From UBA7239 sp964509075 (GTDB lineage: Bacteria > Pseudomonadota > Gammaproteobacteria > Pseudomonadales > UBA7239), in contig CAZDWC010000006.1 of the NCBI GenBank assembly GCA_964509075.1, positions 124,001-188,000 on the forward strand: a DNA stretch of 64,000 nucleotides, in the 5' to 3' direction. Position numbers and translations under genes: made by a program. Position 1 is the stretch's first letter. Each line of letters begins with the position of its first letter. This document shows positions 34,896-45,900 of this stretch, one piece after another. The notes under the pieces are model-generated. The model saw only the letters and a list, made by a program, of their open reading frames with translations, was not told the DNA's origin and searched no databases.

Positions 34896-36728
34896 TTATA
34901 CTGAGCACGAAGTGTGCCGTTGCGCATGTTGCAGTGCTTCACCGAAATCGCGAACAAACTGTGGCATGTCGAAAAGCGGTGAGTCCGTGCGGCCGGTGTC
35001 CAGTCGCTGTTTGATATCGCGATAGCACTCGGTATCGGTAGCCAGTGCAATCGCACGCTTTTCATACTCGGCTTGAGTGTGGGTGATCAGTTCTGGCAAA
35101 TTCAGTGCGGTGAGCAGGCTGCCCGCCATGCGCGAGGCAAAGCTGTGTCCACTGCGCGTCAACACCGGCAGTCCCATCCACAATGCATCGTTGGCCGTGG
35201 TGCCTGCATTGAAGGGGAAGGCATCAAGAAACAAATCGGCTGCCGTGTAACGTGCCAGGTAGTCTTGAGGTGCGACGCGTGGCGCAAAAATCAGTCGTGA
35301 GGTATCGATGCCGGTGGCGCGCGCTTGTGCGGTGAGGTTGTCCTGTGCCCAGCGGTTGTCTGCGAGCAGCCACAGTACACTGTCTGGCACTGCGTCGAGA
35401 ATGTGCATCCAGCTGTCGAACATCGCTGGTGTGAATTTGTAATTGTTGTTGAAGCAGCAGAATACAAAGCTGTCTTCCGGCAACTGGCACTGCGCGCGCG
35501 TGGGCAGCGCGCCCACGGGGCGTTGGCGATCGCTAGACTGGTACACGCGCGGCAGATACAGCGGTGTTTCGCTGTAAAACGGTTTTTCCGTTTCCGGAAT
35601 CAGGAATCTGTCGGCAATCACGTAGTCAATGCAGGGCAGGCCGGTGGGGCCGGGAAAGCCCAGATACGTCATCTGTATCGGCGCCGGTCGCCAGGCGAGA
35701 ATGTTCGGTCGCGCGCCCGAGGTGAGACCTTGCAGGTCAATGAGAATGTCGATTTCGTTTTGTCGGATCAGTTGTGCAGCAACGGCATCATCGAGTGTGC
35801 CAATGCACATGAAATGATCCATGGCAGCGATGACGCGCGCGCGCAACGCAGAGCCGTCTTCGCGGCTCCAGCAAAATCCGTACAGTTCGAACTGTGCATG
35901 ATCGAGTAATTCGAACAATTCGACGGTGAGCAGTGATACCGCATGCAGGCAGAAATCGGAAGATAAAAAGCCGATGCGCAATTTGTCATGCGTGTAACGG
36001 TGTTGCGGCGATACCAGTTCCGGTACGCGCTGGTTGACGCGCTCGTGTGCGAAGTGTGACGCAATGGCGAGTTGCGTGCCGGTGTCGTCGGTCACCGACA
36101 ACATTGCCAGTGGCGAGGTATGGCGCTGCAGGTCGCCGATACTGATGCCTTCCACCTCGGTATACACGGGCCATCGGCACTGCTTCTGGCGCAGGTGCAC
36201 CCAGTGCTGAATCACTTTCGGCTGCATTGGTTCAGCGGCGAGGCTCGCGCGCAGATGTTGTTCGGCAGTGGCGAATTGCCGCTGCTCTTCGCACAGGCGT
36301 CCCAGTGCGTTGACTACCATCAGGTAAAGTTCGCGATTGCTGTCCGCAGTGACGAGGGATTTGTCCAGCAGTGACTGCCAGGTGTCGAGCGCAGCCTGCG
36401 GTTGGCCGAGGCGTTCCTGCACCGTGCCGAGATTGAACCAGGCCTGCACAAAGTCGGCCTTCTGTTCAATGGCGCGACGGTATTCCGCTTCCGCTTCCGT
36501 GAGGGCATTCAGTTGCGACAGCGTGACGCCGAGATTGAAGCGGATGATGTAATCCAGCGCTGTGTGATTGAAGCGCAGCCACTGGCGGTAAAGCTCTGCG
36601 GCATGAGCGTTCTGGTTCGCGCCTGTGAGCTTGTCGGCCAGCGCGAGCAGCGTGCCGGCATCCACGTCGGCACACGGCGGGCGATCTGCTGCAGCTGTCA
36701 TGGGTGGTTCCAGGCTGTCGAGTGGCAT
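34896..36728 (-). CDS. SPINDLY/OGT-type O-linked glycosyltransferase (GT41) with TPRs
   Basis: 610 residues from ATG 36728 (AGGGA upstream; ATG 36752 less likely). TPR repeats fill roughly residues 25-180. The GT41 catalytic region has LRIGFLSSDFCLHAVSL, then ILIDLQGLTSGARPNILAWRPAPIQMTYLGFPGPTG, the lysine in FNNNYKFTP and DLFLDAFPFNAGTTANDALWMGLPV. Key motifs of nucleotide-sugar binding appear intact. Bacterial relatives add sugars to Ser/Thr of proteins, often flagellins. The TPRs should pick the acceptor. Neighbours offer two candidates: flagellin, and the Thr-rich giant repeat protein encoded just upstream. Donor sugar unknown. Confidence 0.9.
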   Translation of the reverse strand: MPLDSLEPPMTAAADRPPCADVDAGTLLALADKLTGANQNAHAAELYRQWLRFNHTALDYIIRFNLGVTLSQLNALTEAEAEYRRAIEQKADFVQAWFNLGTVQERLGQPQAALDTWQSLLDKSLVTADSNRELYLMVVNALGRLCEEQRQFATAEQHLRASLAAEPMQPKVIQHWVHLRQKQCRWPVYTEVEGISIGDLQRHTSPLAMLSVTDDTGTQLAIASHFAHERVNQRVPELVSPQHRYTHDKLRIGFLSSDFCLHAVSLLTVELFELLDHAQFELYGFCWSREDGSALRARVIAAMDHFMCIGTLDDAVAAQLIRQNEIDILIDLQGLTSGARPNILAWRPAPIQMTYLGFPGPTGLPCIDYVIADRFLIPETEKPFYSETPLYLPRVYQSSDRQRPVGALPTRAQCQLPEDSFVFCCFNNNYKFTPAMFDSWMHILDAVPDSVLWLLADNRWAQDNLTAQARATGIDTSRLIFAPRVAPQDYLARYTAADLFLDAFPFNAGTTANDALWMGLPVLTRSGHSFASRMAGSLLTALNLPELITHTQAEYEKRAIALATDTECYRDIKQRLDTGRTDSPLFDMPQFVRDFGEALQHAQRHTSCSV

Positions 36729-36820
36729 GGCGTATCCCTGCACAGGCGTCATGCACTAACTGTAGACGGCTTTTGTGTGATTGCTTGAACCGAAAGCCAG
36801 CCAGCGCTCTTCTGAACAAA

Positions 36821-36902
36821 GCCCTCACCCGGCGCTGCGCGCCACCCTCTCCCTAAATGGGAGAGGGTTTTATAGCCCCTACCCTGTAATGGGGGGAGGG
36901 GT
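36821..36902. repeat. Intergenic inverted-repeat cluster (REP-like), possible bidirectional terminator
   Basis: CCCTCTCCC (36845-36853) and GGGAGAGGG (36859-36867) form a perfect stem followed by TTTTAT on the plus strand. It is flanked by a GCGCGC-type palindrome (36831-36843) and a second imperfect stem of CCCC/GGGG type (36877-36902). Such C-rich/G-rich hairpins recur as interspersed repeats in gammaproteobacteria. On the minus strand it lies between the giant gene and the OGT gene and could dampen read-through. Confidence 0.6.
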
Positions 36903-36932
36903 TGAGGTAGGCGAATACCTCAGTAGCAGTCC

Positions 36933-39900
36933 TCACAACAAGGGCTGCTGGCTGTCCCCCGCACCAAGCAGGCCGAGAGCATTGTCGCCGCCATCGGTCT
37001 GTAGCCACACATCGTCGATGGCATGTGTACTGCCGTCGGCTGTGGTGTAGCTGCTGGCAAGTCCTGTCCAGCTGCCATTGCTCCACTCGTCAGTCTGCTG
37101 CGCCTGCAGCGAGATGCCGGTGATGCCGAGCTGACCGAGTTGATAGAGCTCGGTCTGCTGGCTCACGCCGTCGCCGTTGCTGTCCTGCCACACCTGCAGT
37201 GCTGCGAACAGTTCGTCGCCAGCATTGATCGCGCCGTCGTGGTTGCTGTCGAGTTCAGCCAGTGCGGCAAAGCCGTCGCTGGCGCGACTGCCGTCGGCGA
37301 GTGTGGTAGAAGAGCCGAACAGTTCGGCACCACTGCTGATAGCTCCGTCGCTGTTGCGATCCAGTACGAGGAAACCGTCATCGGTATCGGCCCATGCCGT
37401 GCGCACTGTCTCGCCAGTGGCGAACAGATCGAAACTCACGCCGTCAGCCAGTGTGGTGGTTTCCACGCCGTCGCCGTCGAGATCCAGAATCAGCGGTGTG
37501 GACAGTGCCAGTGCCGTGGTTTGTTCAGCTGTCATCTGCGCCAGCTGCCCGCCGGTGAAGGCGTCGTGCTGCGTCATGTTCAAGTGCGACAACTGTGCCG
37601 TGGTGAGGCCGGCAATCGCAGCGGTGCCGATCGCGGCGATTTGCGAGGCACTGAAGCTGGCGAAGTCGGCTGTCTGCATCGCGGCAAACTGATCGGAGTT
37701 CAACGCAGCGACATCGGCTGTTTCCATGGCGGCAAATTGCCCGGTGGTCATGGCAACGATCTGCGATGTGGTTAGCGCGGCCACCTGCGCGGTGGTGAAC
37801 GCCTCGATCTGGTCGGTGGTCATCGCTGCGAGATCGCTGTTCTGGATCGCCGCCACTTGCGTGGTGGTCAGCGCCTGCACCTGGTCTGTTTCCAGCGCGG
37901 CGACTTGCGCCGAAGTCATCGATACGATCTGTCCGGTAGTGAGTGCCGCCACTTGCGTATTGGTCAGCGCGACGATCTGGTCGGTGGTCATTGACGGCAC
38001 ATCGGTGGCCTGGATGGCGGCGATCTGCGCCGTACTCATGGCGGCGAGATCTTCCGTTTCCAGTTTCGCGATCTGCGTGGCGGTGAGCGACACCACTTGC
38101 GAGGTGGTCAACGCGGCGGCCTGCGCCGTGGTCAGCGCGACGATCTGGTCGGTGGTCAGTGCCGCGACATCGGTACCCTGCATCGCGGCAATTTGCGTGG
38201 TGGTCAATGCCTGGATCTGGTCCGTGGTGAGGCCGGCCACCTGAGCAGTGGTGAGCGCGACGACCTGCGCCGTGGTCAACGCCGCCACCTGGGTGGCGTC
38301 CAGCGCACCGAGCTGATCGGTACTCCAGGCGGTAATGTCATTGCCTAGCGCCGCCACTTGTGCAGTGCCGAGAGCAGCGATGTCTACCGTTTCCATGGCG
38401 GCGAGCTGGGCCGTGCCAAGACCCGCGAGTTGCGCGGTGGTCAGTGCCTGCCACTGGGCCGTACCCAAAGCTTGAATGTGGTCAGTGGTGAAGGCTGCCA
38501 CATCGGCTGTCTGCATGGCGCCCAGTTGTGCGGCTGTCAGTTCCACCGCCTGTGTGGTGGAGAGTGCGGCCACTTGTGCGGTGGTGAAACCGGGCACAGC
38601 AGCCACGGCGAGCGCAGCCAGGTCGGCAGTTTCCATGGCCTGGATGTGCGCCACACTGAGTGCGCCGAGTTGTGCCGAGGTGAGTGCCCCGGCTTGTGCG
38701 GCGGTCAGTGCTTCTACCTGATCTGTGGTCAGTGCTGCAATCTGCGAGGTTTTCAGCGCGGCGATCTGCGCGGTAGTCAGCTCGGCGAAATCTGCCGTTT
38801 CGATCGCGGCAACCTGTGCCGTGGTCATGGCGGCAATCTGCGCTGTGGTCAGTTTGCTGATCTGGTCGGTCGTCAATGCCTCTACCTGGGCGGTGGTGAG
38901 CGCTGCGATGTTGGCTGTCTTGATCGAGGCCAGTTGTGTGGTGGTGAGTGCCTGAATCTGGTCTGTGGTCAGCGCAGCAGCCTGGTCAGTGGTGAGACCG
39001 TTCAGGGCGCTGGTGCTCAGTTCATCCAGGTCGCCGGTTTCGATGGCCTGCAATTGCGTGGTGGACAAGGCCGCCACTTGCGAGGAGGACAGCACGCCAG
39101 CCTGATCGGTGGTGAGGGCTTCCACTTGCGCGGTCGTGAGCGCGGCGATCTGCGCGGTTTTCAGCGCGACAATCTCAGCCGTGCCCAGTTGCTGCAGGTC
39201 TGCGGTTTCGATGGCCTGGATTTGCGCCGTGGTGAGTGCCGCTACCTGCGCGGTGGTCAGCGCATCGACCTGATCGGTGCTCAGAGCCTCGATCTGGTCG
39301 GTGGTCATCGCGGCGAGATCGACAGTCTGGATCGCGGCAATCTGCGCCGTCGTCATTTCCGCCAGGTCGGCGGTTTCAATGGCTGCCACTTGCGCGGTGG
39401 TCATGGCGACGATCTGGTCGGTAGTCAGCTTGCTGATCTGGTCGGTGGTCAATGCCTCCACCTGCGCGGTGGTCAGCGCGGCGATGTCGCGTGTTTCCAT
39501 TGCCGCGATCTGATCGGTAGTGAGCTTCTGCAGATCGGCGGTTTCAATGGCCGCCACTTGCGCGGTGGTCAGCGCCACGATCTGGTCAGTGGTGAGTTTG
39601 CTGACCTGATCGGTGGTCAGTGCCACGATGCCGGCAGTGGTGATGGCGGCAATATCGGCCGTTTCAAACGCTTGCAACTGTGTGGTGCTCAGCTCGGCAA
39701 TATCGGCTGTTTCCAGTACGGCCACCTGTGCGGTGGTGAGTGCGGCGATCTGGTCCACCGTCAATGCCGCCACGTGGTCGGTGGTCAGCGCGACGATCTG
39801 CGCGGTGGTCAGTGCTGCGACTTGATGCGCCATCAGCGATGCCGTCTGCTCGGTACTCATATTGGCGATGTCGGCGGTTTCCAGTGCACGGATCTGTGCC

Positions 39901-42900
39901 GTGGTGAGACTGCTCACCTGATCCGTCGTCAGCTCGGACGTTTGCGCCGTGGTCATCGCCGCAATGGCGGCGGTACTCAGGGCTGCCATCGCGCTCGGAT
40001 CCATGGCGGCGATTTGCGTGGTTGTCATATTGGCCACTTGTGCCGTGGTCAATATTGCTGCCTGTGCGGTGGACAGCAGGGCAATCTGGTCCGTGGTCAG
40101 TGCGGCAACATCCGCCGTTTCCATCGCGCGCAATTGTGTGGTGGAGAGTGCGGCGATTTGCTCAAAGGTCAGCACTGCCGATTGTGCGGTGGTCAGTGCC
40201 ACGATCATGTCGGTGGATAGCACGGCGAGATCGGCCGTTTCGATGGCGGCGATCTGGTCGGTGGTCATCTTCTCGAACTGTGCAGTCGAGAGATTGCTCA
40301 CTTGCGTGGTGGTGAGTGCGGCCACTTGTTCCGTGGTCATTGCCGCCAGTTGCGCGGTCGACAATGTCTGGATTTCGGTGACAGACAGTTTTGCCGTTTG
40401 CGCCGTGGTGAGCGCGGCAATCTGCGCGGTGGTGAGTGCACTGAACTGGTCAGTTTCCAGCGCCACCAGCTGCGCCGTGGTGAGTGCAGCGATTTGATCC
40501 GTGGTCAGTTTTGCCACGTCGGCGGTTTCCAGTACCTTGATCTGTGCGGTGGTGAGGGCTGCCAGATCCGCCGTTTCCAGTGCCGCCACCTGTGCTGTGG
40601 TGAGGTTGGCGATCTGCGCTGTTGTCAGCACCGCGGCCTGTGCAGTGGTCAGTGCCTGGATCTGGTCGGTGCTCATGGCAGCGAGATCGGCGGTTTCCAG
40701 TGCTTTCACCTGTGCCGTGGTCATGGCAGCCACGTGTTCCACCGTGAGTTTGGCGGCTTGTGCGGTGGTGAGTGCCACGACCTGATTGGTGGAGAGCGCG
40801 GCCACTTGTGCGGTGGTCAGATACTGGATCTGGTCGGTGGTGAGTTTTGCTATGTCGGCAGTGTCCATCGCGTGGATCTGGTCCGTGGTCAGCGCTGCTA
40901 CCTGGTCACCCGTCAGTTTTGCCGTTTGCGCGGTGGTGAGCGCGACGATCTGTGCGGTGCCCATCGCAGCGAGGTCTGCGGTTTCAATGGCCTGTACTTG
41001 CGCGGTGGTGAGTGCCGCCACTTGCGAGGCCGTCAGGGCGGCCAGCTGGGCGCTGGTGAGAGCCGCGATCTGGTCGGTGGTCATCGCTGCCAGATCCTCG
41101 GTCTCCATGACGCGGATTTGCGCAGTCGTGAAGGCCTGGATCTGGTCGGTGGTCATCGCCTGCACCTGATCGGTGGTCAGGGCAACGATCTGCTGGCTTT
41201 CCAGTTCGGACAAGCCGCCGGCATTGAGTGCGGCCGCCTGTGCTGCGTCGAATGCCGCCAGCTGTGCGGTGGTCATGGCGGCGATCTGTGCAGTGGTCAG
41301 CGCCGCAGCCTGATCGGTCGATAGTGCTGCTACATCAGCGGTTTCCATCGCCGCTACTTGTGCTGTGGTGAGGTTGGCAATCTGTGCCGTGCTCATCGCA
41401 GCAATTTGTGCCGTCGTCAGTGATGGCACAGCGGTGGAGGATACTGCGGCCAGATCGGCCGTTTGCATTGCGGCGATCTGGTCGGTAGTCAGTTTTGCCA
41501 GTTGCGCGCCGGTGAGGGCGGCAGCCTGGGTGCTGGTGAGTGCCACGATCTGTGCGGTAGTCAGGGCCGCGAGATCGGCGGTTTCCAGTGCCGCGACTTG
41601 TGCCGTGGTGAGGTTTGCCACCTGCGTCACGGTGAGGGCTTCTGCCTGTGCGGTGGTCAGTGCCGCGATCTGCGCAGTGGTCATCGCCGCCACTTGTGCG
41701 GTGGTCATACCCATCAGTTGATCGGTGGTCAGTGCAGCCACTTGTGCTGTGGTCATGGCAGCGACTTGCGCCGTGGTGAACTTGGCCACATCGGCATTTT
41801 GCATGGCGGCTATTTGTGCCGTGGTCAGTGCTGCGACCTGTGCGGTGGTGAGTGCCGCCACTTGCGCCGTGGTCAGGTGCGGGATCTGGTCGGTGGTCAG
41901 TTTGGCGAGATCGGCCGTTTCCATCGCGCGGATCTGGTCGGTGGTGAGTGCAGCTACCTGGGCTGCAGTCAGCGCCGCTGTTTGTGCCGTGGTCAAGGCC
42001 ACGACTTGTGTGGTGGTCAGTGCGGCGACATCGGCGGTTTCCATGCCCTCGATCTGCGCTGTAGTCAACGCGGCGACCTGGTCTGTGGTCAGCGCGGCGG
42101 CTTGTGCCGTGGTGAACGCCCGAACCTGGCTGGTAGACAATGCTGCCAGATCTGCCGTTTCCATCTGGCGCAGCTGTGTGGTGGTGAGTGCGGCCACGTC
42201 GGCGGTTTCCATCGCTGCAGCTTGTGCGGTGGTGAGCGCGGCGATTTGTGCCGTGGTGAGCGCAGCCATCTGGGCGGTGGTGAGACCGGCGATGCGGTCT
42301 GTGCCGAGTGCGGCAAAGTCTGCGGTTTCCATCGCGCGCAGTTGTGTGGTGGACAAGGCAGCAATCTGGTCACTGGTCAATTTGCTGGCCTGCGCGGTGG
42401 TCAGTGCGGCGATTTGTGCGGTGGTAAAGGCCGCGAAATCGGCAATATCCATCGCACCCATCTGCACGCTGGTGAGATTCGCCACTTGCGTAGTACTTAG
42501 CGCCGCAGCATGTGCCGTGGTCAGTGCCACGATCTGGTCGGTGGACAGTTTGGCCAGATCGGCGGTTTCGATCGCCTGGATTTGCGCGGTGGTCAGCGCG
42601 GCAATGTCAGCCGTTTCCAGCGCACTGATCTTCGCCGTGCTCAGTGCCACGATCTGGTCGGTGGTCAGCGCGGCAGTCTGTGCCGTGGTCAGTGCAATCA
42701 GCTGGTCGGTCGACAGCGCAGCGAAATCAGCTGTTTCCATCGCAGCGACCTGTGCAGTAGTGAGTGCGGCAATTTCATCAACCGTCAGGGCTGCGGCTTG
42801 TGCCGTGCCGAGTGCGGCAACGGCTGCCGTTGACAATTTGGCGAGATCCGCCGTTTCCATTGCCACCAGTTGTGCCGTGGTGAGATTGGCGGCTTGTGCT

Positions 42901-45900
42901 GTTGTCAGCGCTGCTGCCTGTGCGGTGGTCAGCGCGATAATCTGATCAGTGCTCATCGCAGCGAGGTCGGCCGTTTCCAGTGCGGCGATTTGTGCTGTGG
43001 TCAGTTTGCTGATTTGTGTCGGTGTGAGATTGGCAACCTGTGCGGTGGTCAGTGCCGCGATGCGATCAGTGCCGAGCTGTGCGAGATCGGCCGTTTCCAG
43101 TGCCGCCGCTTGCGCAGTTGTCAGCTTGCTGACTTGTGCAGTTGTCAGTGCTGCCGCCTGGTCGGTGCCCAGTGCGACAATCTGGTCGGTGCTCATGGCG
43201 GCGAGATCAGCAGTCTCCAGTGCTGCCACCTGTGTTGTGGTCAGTGCCCGTATCTGATCCGTCGTTAATGCGTGGGTTTGTGCGGTGGTCAGTGCCACTA
43301 CTTGTGCGGTGGTCAGTGCCGCGACCTGATCCGTGGTGAGCGCTGCGATCTGGTCAGTGCTCATGGCGGCGAGATCGGCGGTTTCCAGCGCGGCGACTTG
43401 CGCAGTGGTCAGGGCAGCGACTTGCGCAGTGGCGAGTGCCGCTGCCTGTGCGGTGGTCAAGGCAACCAGCTGTGCAGTTGTCAGTTGTTCGAGATCGCCG
43501 GTTTCCATCGCCGCCATTTGTGCGGTAGTCAGGTTGGCAATTTGTGCCGTGGTCAGTGCGGCCGCCTGATCGCTGGTGAGCGCCACAATCTGGTTGGTAC
43601 CCAGTGCGGCAAGATCAGCGGTTTCCACTGCGCGCAGTTGTGTGGTGGACAGCGCAGCCAGATCAGCTGTTTCCATCGCAACCAGTTGTGCGGAACCCAT
43701 GCCGACAAGTTGAGCTGTCGTCAGTGCGGCAGCTTGCGCGGTAGTCAGCGCCACAATCTGGTCGGTGGTCATTGCAGCGGCTTGTGCCGTGGTTAGTGCA
43801 GCGATTTGTGCGGTGGTGAGTTTGGCAATATCCGCCGTTTCCATTGCGGCGATCTGCGCGGTTGTCAACGCCTGCACTTGATCCGTTGTCAATGCCTCGA
43901 TCTGTGCTGTGGTGAGCGCGATGACCTGATCGGTGGTCAATTTTGCTATGTTGGCCGTGGTAATGGCTTCAATCTGCGCGGTTGTCAGCTTGGCCAGATC
44001 GGCGGTTTCCATGGCGGCGATTTGCGCGGTGGTCAAGGCCTGGATCTGTGCGGTGGTCAGTGCAGCGGCCTGGGCGGTGGTAAGCCACTGGATCTGGTCT
44101 GTTGTCAGCTTGGCCAGATCGGCGGTGTCCATGGTCACCAGTTGTGCGGTGGTCAATGCCGGTATTTGATCGGATGTGAGTGCCGCCACTTGTGCCGTGG
44201 TGAGTGCGACGATCTGCGCCGTGGTCAACTTGGCGACATCGGCAGTTTCCATGGCGGCGATCTGTGCCGTGGTGAGCGCGGCAACCTGGCTGGCTGTGAG
44301 CGCCTGCACCTGTGCTGTCGTGAGAGCAATGATCTGGTCTGTGGTCAATTTGCTGATCTGGTCGGTGCCAAGTGCAACCAGCTGTGTTGTCGTCAATGCC
44401 TGCACTTGATCGGTGGTCATTGCGGCGAGATCGGCGGTTTCCATGCTGCGCAGCTGTGCTGTGGTGAGCTTGATGATCTGTGCAGTGGTCAGCGCCGCAG
44501 TCTGGGCTGTGGTCAGTGCCGCAATCTGTGCGGTGGTCATGGCTGCGAGGTCCGCGGTTTCAATAGCGGCAACCTGTGCTGTCGTGAGTTTCGGTACCTG
44601 ATCCGTCGTCAGCGACGCCATTTGTCCACTGGACAGGGCGACAATCTGTGCCGTGGTCAGTGCTGCCAGATCAGCCGTTTCAAATGCCTTGACCTGGCTG
44701 TTGGTCATCGCAGCGAGATCCGCAGTTTCGATGGCGGCTACCTGCGCGGTGGTGAGAGCGGCAACCTGTTCCGTTTTCAGGGCTGCCACTTGTGCCGTGG
44801 TCAGCGCCACAATCTGGTCGGTGCTGAGTGCGGCGACATCATCGGTTTCCATGCCGCGCAGCTGTGTGGTGGATAGTGCTGCCAGGTCTGCAGTTTCCAG
44901 CGCGGCCACTTGTGCCGTGGTCAGCGCAGCCAGCTGGTTGTTGGTCAGTGCTGCGATCTGCGCCGTGGTGAAGGCCTGTACCTGGGCGGTGGTGAGTTTG
45001 GCGATGTCTGCAGTTTCCAGCGCGGCAACCTGTGTGGTGGTCAGCTTGGCGACCTGGGCGGTGGTCATTGCCGGCACCTGGTCGGTGCTCAGCGCGACAA
45101 TTTGTGCCGTGGTCAGCGCGGCCACTTGTGCCGTGGTCAGTGCTGCCACTTGAGCTGTCGTCAAGGCGGCGATATCGGCCGTTTCCATGGCTGCGATCTG
45201 CGCCGTGGTCAGTTTCACCAGATCGGCGGTTTCCAGCGCGGCCACTTGGGCCGTGCTCAGTGCCGCCACCTGGGTCAAGGTTAGGGCGGATATCTGGCTG
45301 GTGGTCAAAGCCGCCACCTGTGCCGTGGTGAGTTCGGCCAGTTGGGTGGTGGAGAGACGTGCCAGTTGTGCGGCGGTCAGCGCGGCAACCTGGTCCGTGG
45401 TGAGGGCTGCTACCTGTGCGGTAGTCAACACACCAATGTGCGTTGTGGTCAGTGCGGCGATGTCGGCGGTTTCCATGGCTGCCACCTGGGCGGTGGTCAG
45501 CGCAGCCACCTGTGCGGTGGTCAGTGCAGCCACCTGTGCGGTGGTCAATGCCGGTATCTGGTCCGTGGTCAGTTTGGCGACATCGGCCGTCTCCATGACG
45601 GCGATCTGCGCCGTGGTCAGTGCGGCGATATCGGCACTTTCCAGCGCAGCGACTTGTGCTGTGGTCAATGCAACTACATGTGCGGTGGTGAGGGCAGCCA
45701 CTTGTGCCGTGGTCAGCGCAGCAACCTGTGCCGTGGTGAGCGCAGCAAGCTGGGCGGTGGTGAGTTTGCTGACCTGTGCCGTGGTGAGTGCTGCCACTTG
45801 TGCGGTGGTGAGGGCAGCCACTTGTGCGGTAGTGAGGGCTGGCAATTGTGTCGAGGTCAATACCGCGAGATCAGCCGTCTGCATGGCTGCGACCTGTGCA

